7,138 nt of DNA from S143-63 sp964425855. Lineage in GTDB: Archaea > Thermoproteota > Thermoprotei_A > Sulfolobales > Acidilobaceae. The position numbers and the translations under genes were made by a program. Under the pieces are notes generated by a model. The model saw only the letters and a list, made by a program, of their open reading frames with translations. It ran no database searches and was not told where the DNA came from. Of this stretch, positions 1 through 5,379 are shown in pieces; positions within the stretch are counted from its first letter, which is position 1, and the number at the start of each line of letters is the position of its first letter. Where the stretch lies: assembly GCA_964425855.1 (NCBI GenBank), contig CAYROE010000068.1, positions 1-7,138 of the forward strand, written 5' to 3'.

Positions 1-753
1 AATGCCATTTATGTTATCCACAAGCTCGTCCAGGGCCGTACTAGAGATATTCCCGGATACAACTACTACAGGTAATTCAGCCTCGCCACAATACCCTATT
101 GCCCTAACATAAGGGTTCGATTCCCCTAGCACCGTATAAATTCTACTAGCATCATGCTTGGCAACATCATAGCTCTCCAACAAGTCCACTACCACAATCT
201 CATCCACCGGTATCTCTAGATATCTATTGATACTTTGTATCACATCACCAGTGTCCGCAAAATAATTTGTACACTCGCCTCCAACAATGTATGCTACCAA
301 TATCCCAGAGTCCGTACTCTCGTTATAGTATAATCTTATACCTCTTATCATGTCCTCGCCCTTACCGAGAAGGCTGGAAAGGATCTCTGAGATAGTAATG
401 TTATCCGCATCTGGTTCGAAAATATCATAATTTTCATATACTATGATGTCCCCGCCTGATTCCTGGTAAACTATGCTGGATCCATTCAAAAACGATGATA
501 CTTGTGTACTGTACCCTGTGTATCCCTTTGTGTACTTATGATAGATAAAGACATGGTCTTGCTGTATGAATTTCGAAGAGTTCAGCACTATACAATAGAT
601 GTTCCCCGACCTATAGGTATCGACTACCACGTTGGAGAGACTATTCTCTTCGGTTGCACCCGTTACGACTCCAACACTCAATGGATCAATGAGAACCATG
701 ACCATAAACATGACTATTATTGTTATTCCTCTCAACAGATTTCTGCGATGCAT
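1..753 (-). CDS. Exported or membrane-anchored protein of unknown function, C-terminus cut by window edge
   Basis: Reading the minus strand from the ATG at 753-751 gives 251 codons without a stop, running off the left edge. The start is well bounded: an in-frame TAG lies six codons upstream and no other start codon falls between. The N-terminus is MHRR followed by a strongly hydrophobic stretch at about residues 8-33, ending near VVTGAT, which looks like a signal peptide or an N-terminal anchor. The rest is polar and acidic with five N-glycosylation sequons (N58-S-S, N90-G-S, N118-I-T, N144-E-S, N235-I-S) and three cysteines (C54, C161, C222). This suggests a secreted, glycosylated surface protein; any C-terminal anchor would lie outside the window. 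I recognise no enzymatic domain. It lies 141 nt downstream of gcvH on the same strand and appears to have its own promoter, so linkage to gcvH is not implied. Confidence 0.85.
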   Translation of the reverse strand, partial: MHRRNLLRGITIIVMFMVMVLIDPLSVGVVTGATEENSLSNVVVDTYRSGNIYCIVLNSSKFIQQDHVFIYHKYTKGYTGYSTQVSSFLNGSSIVYQESGGDIIVYENYDIFEPDADNITISEILSSLLGKGEDMIRGIRLYYNESTDSGILVAYIVGGECTNYFADTGDVIQSINRYLEIPVDEIVVVDLLESYDVAKHDASRIYTVLGESNPYVRAIGYCGEAELPVVVVSGNISSTALDELVDNINGI

Positions 754-805
754 TAGTTCACAGCCCTTCTAAATCTAGTAATATCGATTAAACGATCTCC
801 TCAAT

Positions 806-840
806 CATTATAATTTAATAGTATTCTAAGTTAAAAAGAT
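806..840 (-). promoter_or_regulatory. Putative TATA promoter for the exported protein
   Basis: Reading on the minus strand, CTTTTTAACTT (complement of about 829-839) resembles a crenarchaeal TATA element and would place transcription start near 809, giving a leader of roughly 55 nt. A second AT-rich element at 810-822 would give a shorter leader of about 35 nt. Which one is used cannot be decided by eye. No strong ribosome binding site precedes the ATG at 753. Confidence 0.35.
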
Positions 841-894
841 TGTTCTTACCTAGATTGTATCTTAATGTCTTGTTAGTGGTAAGAAGAGGGAAGT

Positions 895-1317
895 CTATGA
901 CTCTTTCTTAATCTTCTCTACGTATGCTTCATGGTTCAGGAGGTTGTCTAGCTCTTCCTTGTTTTCTATTCTTATCTTGAATAACCAGCCTTTTCCATAG
1001 GGATCCTGGTTTATGAGTTCGGGAGCATCGTAGAGCTCCTCGTTTACCTCGGTTATTTCGCCTGTTAGTGGAGCATATACGTCGGCGGCTGCTTTTATGG
1101 ATTCCACGACTGCGACAGGGTCTCCCCGAGATACGTGGTCTCCTGGTTCCGGGAGTTCGACTCCTACTATGTCCTTCAGTTTTTTCTGAGCATAGTCTGT
1201 TACGCCTACTGTCGCCATGTCTCCGTCTACGCGTACCCATTCGTCCGACTCTGTGTATAGGAGCTCGTCAATGATCACTACTCTCAGGCTTCCTACTTTG
1301 ACCTCGTAGCTAGCCAT
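895..1317 (-). CDS. gcvH: Glycine cleavage system H protein (lipoyl carrier)
   Basis: GcvH carries the aminomethyl group from the P protein to the T protein, and then electrons to the L protein, on a lipoyl-lysine arm in the cytoplasm. The 140-residue product matches the family throughout. It has YTESDEWVR at 21-29, the VGVTDYAQKKL segment at 37-47, VELPEPGD at 53-60, the lipoylation motif VESIKAAADVYAP at 71-83 with K75 as the modified lysine, and PELINQDPYGKGWL at 99-112. The length is normal, with an N-terminal lead of about 18 residues. I chose the ATG at 1317 because GGTG (complement of 1325-1328) sits 7 nt upstream. The reading frame continues upstream to 1515, but that part overlaps the M32 gene and lacks H-protein homology. 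No P, T, L or lipoate ligase genes are adjacent, so it is a stand-alone gene here. It is divergent from the peptidase, with 114 nt between starts. Confidence 0.95.
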   Translation of the reverse strand: MASYEVKVGSLRVVIIDELLYTESDEWVRVDGDMATVGVTDYAQKKLKDIVGVELPEPGDHVSRGDPVAVVESIKAAADVYAPLTGEITEVNEELYDAPELINQDPYGKGWLFKIRIENKEELDNLLNHEAYVEKIKKES

Positions 1318-1369
1318 TAGGATGCACCACGGGTATATTCTGGTGCCTCGTCCGATATTTGCGTTTACC

Positions 1370-1392
1370 ATATGTATATATCCAATATAAGT
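1370..1392. promoter_or_regulatory. Divergent promoter region between gcvH and the M32 peptidase
   Basis: On the plus strand GTATATAT at 1374-1381 is a TATA element whose expected start site near 1404 leaves a leader of about 28 nt for the peptidase. On the minus strand CTTATATTG (complement of about 1383-1391) would start gcvH near 1362 with a leader of about 45 nt. The overlapping ATATATAC element is an alternative. Both directions fit the usual archaeal spacing of 25-27 nt. Assignment is by spacing only. Confidence 0.5.
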
Positions 1393-1416
1393 AGGTGGAG
1401 ATACGCTAGAATCCTT

Positions 1417-1428
1417 GGAGGGGACTCC
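1417..1428 (+). promoter_or_regulatory. Ribosome binding site of the M32 peptidase inside a small inverted repeat
   Basis: GGAGGGG at 1417-1423 lies 8 nt before the ATG at 1432 and fixes that start; an in-frame TAA directly precedes the ATG (1429-1431). The same bases form the 5' arm of GGAG-GGGA-CTCC (1417-1428), a four-pair hairpin that could partly hide the site. The hairpin is short and any regulatory effect is speculative. Confidence 0.6.
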
Positions 1429-1431
1429 TAA

Positions 1432-2940
1432 ATGGTAGATCAAGTATTCGTCGACGATACCATTAAACAATTGATCGAAAAGTACCGTGTTGTCTGGGCT
1501 ATAGGCCATGCACAAGCCCTTATGGGATGGGATAGCGAGACCTATATGCCCAGGGAAGGCGCAAAGGAGAGAAGCGTTGCACGCGCTGAGCTAAGTGTTC
1601 TAAGCCAACAGCTGACACTGAGGCCAGAACTGTTAGAGCTACTAGAAGAGGCCAAGAAGAAAGCTGACTCGCTGAATCCCTATGAGAAAGGAGTAGTAAG
1701 AGTACTAGACAGGACAGTCACTCGATTAAAGAAGCTCCCGCCAGAACATGTATACGAGTATACTAGGGTAACAGGAGAGGCGGTCCATGTATGGGTAGAG
1801 GCTAAGCAGAAATCAGACTTTTCCCTGTTCAAGCCCTACCTAGAGAAAATAGTGGATCTAGCAAGAAAAACAGCCGAGTACCTTGGATACGAGAAACACC
1901 CGTACAACGCGCTCCTGGACATCTATGAGGAGGGTCTAACAATAGACGACATGGACAAGGTATTCGACACAATCATACCCCACAGCAAAAAAGTCCTGGA
2001 GAAGGTTCTCTCAGACGACTATTATCCTAGAGAGCACCCATTAGAGAGAGTCTCATATGATAGAGGAAATATGGAGAAGGTAAACAAGGAGATTCTGGAT
2101 CTCCTAGGATTCCCATGGGATAGGGCAAGACTTGACGTGAGCCCTCACCCATTTACCGTAAACATGGGAATAAAAGATGTAAGAATAACAACTCGCTACG
2201 AAGGCGTAGACTTCAAACGTACAGTATACAGCGTGATACACGAGTTCGGCCATGCCCTATACGAGCTGCAGGTTGATGAGAGACTAGCCATGACCCCCAT
2301 AGCAGGAGGCGTAAGCCTAGGAGTACACGAGAGCCAGAGTAGGTTCTGGGAAAACATTGTTGGAAGAAGCATGGCGTTCGTAGCCTTAATGAAGCCAATA
2401 TTAGACAAGTATCTGGACTTCACTAGAGAATACAGTGTCGAAGAGATCTACCGATACGTTAACACGGTCAGGCCAAGCCTTATAAGAGTAGAAGCAGACG
2501 AAGTAACCTACAACTTCCACATATACCTACGCTACGAGATCGAGAAGAAGCTCATAACAGAAGAACTAACCGTAGACGAGGTACCAGTTGAATGGAACAA
2601 CATGATGGAGAAACTACTAGGAGTAAGGCCCAGGAATGACGCAGAGGGAGTACTCCAAGACATACACTGGAGCCATGGAACCATAGGATACTTCCCAACA
2701 TACACCCTTGGAAACGTTGTAGCAGCACAGATAAAGCGGGCCGTAGAGTCAAAAAGGAGTCTTGAGAACCTCCTATCTCAGGGCTCCGAAGGCATAGCAA
2801 GGCTAAAGGAGGAGCTACGAAGACTAATACACGTGTGGGGATCAACATATCCGCCAAAAGAACTCATAAAGATGGCCACAGGAGAAGAACTCAACCCAGA
2901 ATACTTCAACCAGTACCTGTCATCCAAATACCTCCAGTAA
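1432..2940 (+). CDS. M32 family zinc metallocarboxypeptidase (carboxypeptidase Taq type)
   Basis: This is a cytoplasmic zinc carboxypeptidase that removes C-terminal amino acids from peptides, with broad specificity except usually against proline. The 502-residue length is typical of the family. Family landmarks run in order: an N-terminal helical region including MGWDSETYMP (31-40), the DxRxT-type motif DVRITT at 249-254, and the zinc motif HEFGH at 270-274. Here H270 and H274 are ligands and E271 is catalytic. The third ligand is E300 in GVHESQSRFWEN (297-308). The substrate-side block IRVEADEVTYNFHI spans 351-364, and DIHWSHGTIGYFPTYTLGN spans 410-428. All expected catalytic residues are present, so it should be active. 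A good ribosome binding site precedes the ATG and an in-frame stop adjoins it. It stands alone on the plus strand, divergent from gcvH; a role in peptide turnover is inferred from the family. Confidence 0.95.
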   Translation: MVDQVFVDDTIKQLIEKYRVVWAIGHAQALMGWDSETYMPREGAKERSVARAELSVLSQQLTLRPELLELLEEAKKKADSLNPYEKGVVRVLDRTVTRLKKLPPEHVYEYTRVTGEAVHVWVEAKQKSDFSLFKPYLEKIVDLARKTAEYLGYEKHPYNALLDIYEEGLTIDDMDKVFDTIIPHSKKVLEKVLSDDYYPREHPLERVSYDRGNMEKVNKEILDLLGFPWDRARLDVSPHPFTVNMGIKDVRITTRYEGVDFKRTVYSVIHEFGHALYELQVDERLAMTPIAGGVSLGVHESQSRFWENIVGRSMAFVALMKPILDKYLDFTREYSVEEIYRYVNTVRPSLIRVEADEVTYNFHIYLRYEIEKKLITEELTVDEVPVEWNNMMEKLLGVRPRNDAEGVLQDIHWSHGTIGYFPTYTLGNVVAAQIKRAVESKRSLENLLSQGSEGIARLKEELRRLIHVWGSTYPPKELIKMATGEELNPEYFNQYLSSKYLQ

Positions 2941-2995
2941 CAATCATCTACTAACCAACTGCGTCTATTCCCGATGATTCACTCTATTCTATCCC

Positions 2996-3007
2996 ATAAT
3001 TTTATTT
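2996..3007 (+). promoter_or_regulatory. Putative TATA promoter for the small membrane protein
   Basis: ATAATTTTATTT at 2996-3007 follows the end of the M32 gene and would start transcription near 3028-3030. That leaves about 89 nt of leader before the ATG at 3118. An ATG at 3032 lies almost exactly at the predicted start site and opens a 32-codon frame, described under findings. The T-rich run could equally act in ending transcription of the peptidase gene. Confidence 0.35.
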
Positions 3008-3117
3008 CCACTCGTATCCACAGAGATTCCTATGGACAACGTAGCATACTCGAGACAAGCTATACACAGGAAGATACACTATGGATCTAAGTTAAATAGC
3101 AAGGAGGCGACGACTCA

Positions 3118-3474
3118 ATGCTGCCGCTAAAGAGGATAAGGAACCGGTTTATAGTGCGAGTATATGGCTCGATATTAGGGACAGTTGGATTTATATTATC
3201 GCCTGCATCTTGGTGGAACGACCTAGTCGTGAACATACCCCTAGCACTCGCAATGGCCAAGCTCGCCTCATACCTAATTAGGATGGAGTATTTCGACTTA
3301 TTGTTCGTTGCCTCATACTGGGTCACCAATATAGTAGGCGTTGTACTCATGGCGTACGGATATGGAAAGACCTTCAAGCCTGACTTATCCGGGAGAGAAA
3401 TACTTGTAAGCTTAATCGCCGCAAGTATCTATACTGTGGCCGCTGTCTTAGTGCTTCATCTTTTAGGAATCTAG
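3118..3474 (+). CDS. Small polytopic membrane protein, conserved-hypothetical type
   Basis: The 118-residue product has four hydrophobic segments, roughly residues 12-29, 37-54, 61-83 and 95-117, joined by short loops. A basic N-terminus (LKRIRNR) probably stays in the cytoplasm. A loop with SPASWWND at 28-35 between the first two helices is the most distinctive motif. It is reminiscent of uncharacterised crenarchaeal membrane proteins, but I cannot name a family. The ATG at 3118 is supported by GGAGG at 3103-3107 and an in-frame TAG at 3097-3099 that excludes an earlier start. It ends head-on against the dUTPase gene, sharing the CTAG at 3471-3474. Nothing in the context points to a function. 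No signal peptide, charged transport motif or enzymatic residue pattern is visible. Confidence 0.8.
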   Translation: MLPLKRIRNRFIVRVYGSILGTVGFILSPASWWNDLVVNIPLALAMAKLASYLIRMEYFDLLFVASYWVTNIVGVVLMAYGYGKTFKPDLSGREILVSLIAASIYTVAAVLVLHLLGI

Positions 3475-3950
3475 TAGGTAATATTCTCTCCTTGGTATGA
3501 GCCATCATATGTCTTCTGCGGTTTCTCCACTAGCTTTATGAATACTAGCTGTGCAATCCTCGCACCTATTTCTATTTCGATGCCTTGGGGGTTCTCGACT
3601 ATAAGGAGGGATTCTCCTCTACCCATATAACCTGGATCCCACACAGCGCATAGGAGAGACGCGCCCATTCTCAGCAAGCTACTTCTAGGATAGCAGAATC
3701 CTACCGCGTCCTCAGGTACACTAACTATCTCTGAGAACCTTATCTTGTAGGCTCCCTTCTCCAGGATCCATCTGCCTGCATGCGGCTCTAATTCAATTGT
3801 ATCGGCCAGTTCTTTAGATTCTACTCCGAGGCGTCCCCGTCCCTTGAACATGAATATTTTCGAGACTCGTAGATCTATGCCTGCAGGCTGGATCTGTTGA
3901 TCAGTGACAGGTCTTATCCATTTTACCGCATGGAATCCCGGAAAGGCCAT
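3471..3950 (-). CDS. dut: dUTPase of the dCTP deaminase family (archaeal dUTPase type)
   Basis: The likely reaction is hydrolysis of dUTP to dUMP and pyrophosphate, which keeps uracil out of DNA. The 159 residues match the archaeal branch of the dCTP deaminase/dUTPase fold. Landmarks are QPAGIDLRV at 21-29, PRSSLLRMG at 88-96 (triphosphate-contacting Arg and Ser), AVWDPGYMGRGE at 102-113, ARIAQLVFIKL at 130-140, and a C-terminal YDGSYQGE at 148-155 that would close over the substrate. Ungapped alignment from memory to E. coli Dcd (E138) and the M. jannaschii bifunctional enzyme (E145) puts a leucine (L116) where the deaminating glutamate should be. That favours dUTPase over dCTP deaminase. 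The ATG at 3950 is chosen because an in-frame TGA lies two codons upstream; GGTG (complement of 3961-3964) serves as binding site at 10 nt. The family is secure, the exact activity less so. Confidence 0.88.
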   Translation of the reverse strand: MAFPGFHAVKWIRPVTDQQIQPAGIDLRVSKIFMFKGRGRLGVESKELADTIELEPHAGRWILEKGAYKIRFSEIVSVPEDAVGFCYPRSSLLRMGASLLCAVWDPGYMGRGESLLIVENPQGIEIEIGARIAQLVFIKLVEKPQKTYDGSYQGENITY

Positions 3951-3980
3951 GGTTCATATACACCTATTCCATTAGACAGA

Positions 3981-4001
3981 GCTCCATGATATTTCTGGAG
4001 C
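3981..4001. repeat. Perfect inverted repeat in the dut leader
   Basis: GCTCCA at 3981-3986 and TGGAGC at 3996-4001 are perfect inverted arms around a 9-nt loop. If dut starts near 4010 as its TATA element suggests, the hairpin would lie early in a leader of about 60 nt, ahead of the ribosome binding site. It could be a leader structure or chance; no known riboswitch is recognised. Confidence 0.4.
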
Positions 4002-4030
4002 CCCAAGGGTTTCCTCTCTTGACAAATGGT

Positions 4031-4040
4031 TATTTTAATT
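4031..4040. promoter_or_regulatory. AT-rich promoter element between dut and the C/D sRNA, usable in both directions
   Basis: TATTTTAATT at 4031-4040 is TATA-like on the plus strand and would begin transcription near 4062, a few bases ahead of the sRNA stem at 4066. Read on the minus strand as ATTAAAATA it would start dut near 4010. The spacing fits both, so one element or two overlapping ones may serve the divergent pair. Confidence 0.45.
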
Positions 4041-4065
4041 GAATGTATACGTGTAATAATTATAT

Positions 4066-4126
4066 GGGAGATGATAGTAGCGCTTTAGGGCTGATGTAGT
4101 GATGACGGTACCCTCGGATTGATCCT
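4066..4126 (+). ncRNA. C/D box guide sRNA (2'-O-methylation guide), predicted 16S rRNA target
   Basis: A complete dual-guide C/D architecture is visible. Box C is ATGATAG (4071-4077), guide one is 4078-4090 (13 nt), box D' is CTGA (4091-4094), the spacer is TGTA, box C' is GTGATGA (4099-4105), guide two is 4106-4118 (13 nt) and box D is TTGA (4119-4122). The flanks GGGA (4066-4069) and TCCT (4123-4126) pair to close the terminal stem, leaving the three-base bulge expected of a kink-turn. Boxes C and D both depart from consensus, but compensate: the usual G-C pair becomes A4076-U4119. Guide one is complementary over ten bases (4080-4089) to CCUAAAGCGC, which I recall from crenarchaeal 16S rRNA near E. 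coli positions 569-578. The five-nucleotide rule then predicts methylation of A572. The target of guide two is not recognised. Such RNAs work with L7Ae, Nop5 and fibrillarin. Confidence 0.78.
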
Positions 4127-4165
4127 CGCCACACTTATAGATATAAAACTCTTGGTTACAGTACT

Positions 4166-4189
4166 CGAGTAGCCTACAAGGCTTACTCG
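4166..4189. repeat. Hairpin-forming inverted repeat downstream of the sRNA
   Basis: CGAGTAGCC (4166-4174) can pair with GGCTTACTCG (4180-4189) to give nine base pairs with one bulged T and a five-base loop. It lies 16 nt beyond the stop of the minus-strand gene at 4206, so it may help end that transcript. On the plus strand a TATA-like GATATAAAAC (4139-4148) would start transcription near 4168, at the foot of the hairpin, so a tiny RNA is a weak alternative. Confidence 0.4.
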
Positions 4190-4205
4190 GAGAAGACAAC
4201 GATTC

Positions 4206-4664
4206 CTAGCTTTGTATTTTCTTGATCGGTATCCTAGTTATCTCTCCCTCAACTGGAAGCTCTAGGAAGCGATCGAATGCTAGGAGTCCCTCGAGCCTAA
4301 ACTCAGGTGATATCACAGCCATACCCGACAAATGAATGCTATCATATATTCTTACCTCGTATTCATCGCTTGCAAGAACGGCAAGATACTCTATTTCAGG
4401 TTCCCTATATACGAGGGTTTCAAGATTCACAATGACGTCCTCAACTTTCTGGTCTATTACCTCGTCTACTATTTCTCCCTGGAGTAGGAGATCATTTATC
4501 CATACCTCCTCGATTGCTAGTTTACGTGATAAAGAGGAGCTGAGTTTATTCTTGAAGCTTTGGAGGAGCTCTTCTCGAAAGTACTTAGGGTCTATCATAA
4601 TCTGTATCTTCTTTATCTCTTCGAGTGTACTTGTATATTCTTTGTATTCTTTTTCTGGTTTCAT
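4206..4664 (-). CDS. Soluble protein of unknown function
   Basis: The product is 152 residues from the ATG at 4664, or 153 if translation begins at the adjacent in-frame TTG at 4667. GAGGT lies about 8 nt before the TTG and 11 nt before the ATG, so the two cannot be separated with certainty. The protein is charged, rich in Glu, Lys and Ile, and has no membrane segment or signal peptide. The N-terminal third (about residues 10-55) is predominantly helical and lysine-rich. The remainder alternates hydrophobic and charged residues as expected of a beta-rich or mixed domain, ending in a basic RIPIKKIQS tail. I recognise no family or catalytic motif. The composition fits a real thermophile protein far better than the serine-rich frame opposite it. 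A TATA element just upstream suggests a very short leader. It appears to be a single-gene unit. Confidence 0.7.
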   Translation of the reverse strand: MKPEKEYKEYTSTLEEIKKIQIMIDPKYFREELLQSFKNKLSSSLSRKLAIEEVWINDLLLQGEIVDEVIDQKVEDVIVNLETLVYREPEIEYLAVLASDEYEVRIYDSIHLSGMAVISPEFRLEGLLAFDRFLELPVEGEITRIPIKKIQS

Positions 4665-4683
4665 CAAACCAAGATACCTCTTC

Positions 4684-4691
4684 TTATATTA
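4684..4691 (-). promoter_or_regulatory. TATA element for the gene at 4206-4664
   Basis: Minus-strand TAATATAA (complement of 4684-4691) is centred about 24-26 nt from the ATG at 4664 and the TTG at 4667. This predicts a leaderless or nearly leaderless transcript. Another TATA-like run, ATATATAT at 4721-4728, would give a longer leader that includes the GAGGT binding site, so both modes are possible. Confidence 0.4.
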
Positions 4692-4702
4692 GAGGGGTTT
4701 AA

Positions 4703-4715
4703 GGTGCACTGCACC
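4703..4715. repeat. Perfect palindrome GGTGCA-C-TGCACC
   Basis: Six-base arms around one central base form a perfect operator-like inverted repeat. It lies upstream of the minus-strand gene at 4206-4664, just upstream of its TATA element at 4684-4691 and within about 10 nt of a second AT-rich element. Its size and symmetry resemble a site for a dimeric helix-turn-helix regulator; no regulator gene is present in the window. Confidence 0.45.
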
Positions 4716-4737
4716 GCTTCATATATATGATCACACG

Positions 4738-4786
4738 AGGTTTTAAACCTAACACATGGACTTAATACATCCATATATAATGTATT
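4738..4786. repeat. Two further perfect inverted repeats in the AT-rich intergenic region
   Basis: AGGTTT-T-AAACCT (4738-4750) is a perfect 13-bp palindrome with one central base. AATACAT (4764-4770) and ATGTATT (4780-4786) are perfect seven-base arms separated by CCATATATA. AT-rich sequence produces such symmetry easily, so only the first, which includes GC pairs at its ends, is a plausible protein-binding site. The rest of the 4665-4956 gap shows no coding frame or RNA gene that I can support. Confidence 0.35.
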
Positions 4787-4900
4787 TACATGACATTACA
4801 TCAAGAACTACTAAAGAGGAATCCGTCTATAATATAATTTAATAAATTTCCCTAGCTAGTCATCTTTACAAAATCTATAAACGATATTCCCATTTCTTGC

Positions 4901-4914
4901 AAAAAACTATATAA
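4901..4914 (+). promoter_or_regulatory. Strong TATA promoter with purine-rich BRE for the gene at 4957
   Basis: AAAAAAC (4901-4907) directly followed by TATATAA (4908-4914) is a textbook archaeal BRE plus TATA box. The start site expected near 4937 leaves a leader of about 20 nt containing GGTG at 4945-4948, 8 nt before the TTG start. The spacing supports the unusual start codon. Confidence 0.65.
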
Positions 4915-4956
4915 GCTCCCACTAAGATCCCACAGTCTGAGAAAGGTGCATGTGTC

Positions 4957-5307
4957 TTGCCCCGAAACAGCCTGACAGGGGTAGAGGAAATCTGGCAAGC
5001 GATCCTCTACCTCTATAGGCAACGATTAAACGTGCCTGAATCTATATACTTTGGAGGACTCGAAGAAGCCCTGCTTGAACTCAGGGACTTAGTCGTTGAC
5101 TTGGATCAGGCTCCACAACTAATACGGAGACCATACTCAGGGATAGCAACCGAGATAGAACTATTAATCAAACTATCAAGAGCAATAAGATACAGAATGG
5201 AAGCCAACAACACTATTAATGTAACAGGCATTGATTACCTGATCAACCGTATAGACGGGCTCATCTCTAGACTACAGAGAATATATGGCTACTACCATTA
5301 TACCTAG
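4957..5307 (+). CDS. Small helical protein of unknown function, TTG start
   Basis: The 116-residue product begins at TTG 4957, the only start codon in frame after the TAA at 4912-4914. GGTG at 4945-4948 is correctly spaced, and a strong TATA box is placed for a short leader. An ATG at 4950 opens a different, short frame. The sequence predicts an all-alpha fold: helices at about 8-24 (EEIWQAILYLYRQRL), 34-50 (GLEEALLELRDLVVDLD), 61-83 (SGIATEIELLIKLSRAIRYRMEA) and 91-112. The last is amphipathic and ends in an aromatic-rich tail (IYGYYHYT). No membrane segment, signal or catalytic motif is seen. The gene is followed after 72 nt by another small helical protein on the same strand, but that one has its own TATA box, so a shared operon is not certain. 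I do not recognise the family. Confidence 0.75.
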   Translation: MPRNSLTGVEEIWQAILYLYRQRLNVPESIYFGGLEEALLELRDLVVDLDQAPQLIRRPYSGIATEIELLIKLSRAIRYRMEANNTINVTGIDYLINRIDGLISRLQRIYGYYHYT

Positions 5308-5317
5308 GACAAGTCCA

Positions 5318-5324
5318 TATATAA
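5318..5324 (+). promoter_or_regulatory. TATA element for the gene at 5380
   Basis: TATATAA at 5318-5324 begins only 11 nt after the previous stop codon. A start site near 5347 would give a leader of about 33 nt. GGGTGGG (5368-5374) follows as the ribosome binding site 5 nt before the TTG. This suggests independent transcription of the second gene, though read-through from the first is possible. Confidence 0.5.
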
Positions 5325-5379
5325 GAGTAATTAGGGGTGAACGCCTAGTCTTATTATACGGGGTTTAGGGTGGGCTGAT

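Noticed and set aside
112..136. A tRNA T-arm-like string, GGGTTCGATTCCCC, on the plus strand, considered as a tRNA gene or an attachment site left by an integrated element
   Set aside because: No matching acceptor stem, D-arm or anticodon arm lies upstream, the outer T-stem pair mismatches, and the stretch sits inside an intact minus-strand coding frame. Treated as chance.
502..756. 84-codon plus-strand frame
   Set aside because: It lies opposite the exported protein gene, has an unlikely composition and no ribosome binding site. It is a shadow.
1318..1515. Upstream extension of the gcvH frame to 206 residues
   Set aside because: The extra 66 residues overlap the M32 gene start and both promoters and show no H-protein similarity; the ATG at 1317 has a well-spaced GGTG.
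4139..4189. A second small RNA beginning at the 4166-4189 hairpin
   Set aside because: A TATA-like element is at the right distance, but there are no recognisable boxes; a terminator-like role for the opposite gene explains the hairpin as well.
4336..4692. 118-codon plus-strand frame with serine-rich, partly hydrophobic product
   Set aside because: It is antisense to the gene at 4206-4664, whose Glu/Lys/Ile-rich product looks like a genuine thermophile protein; serine runs are typical of a shadow frame.
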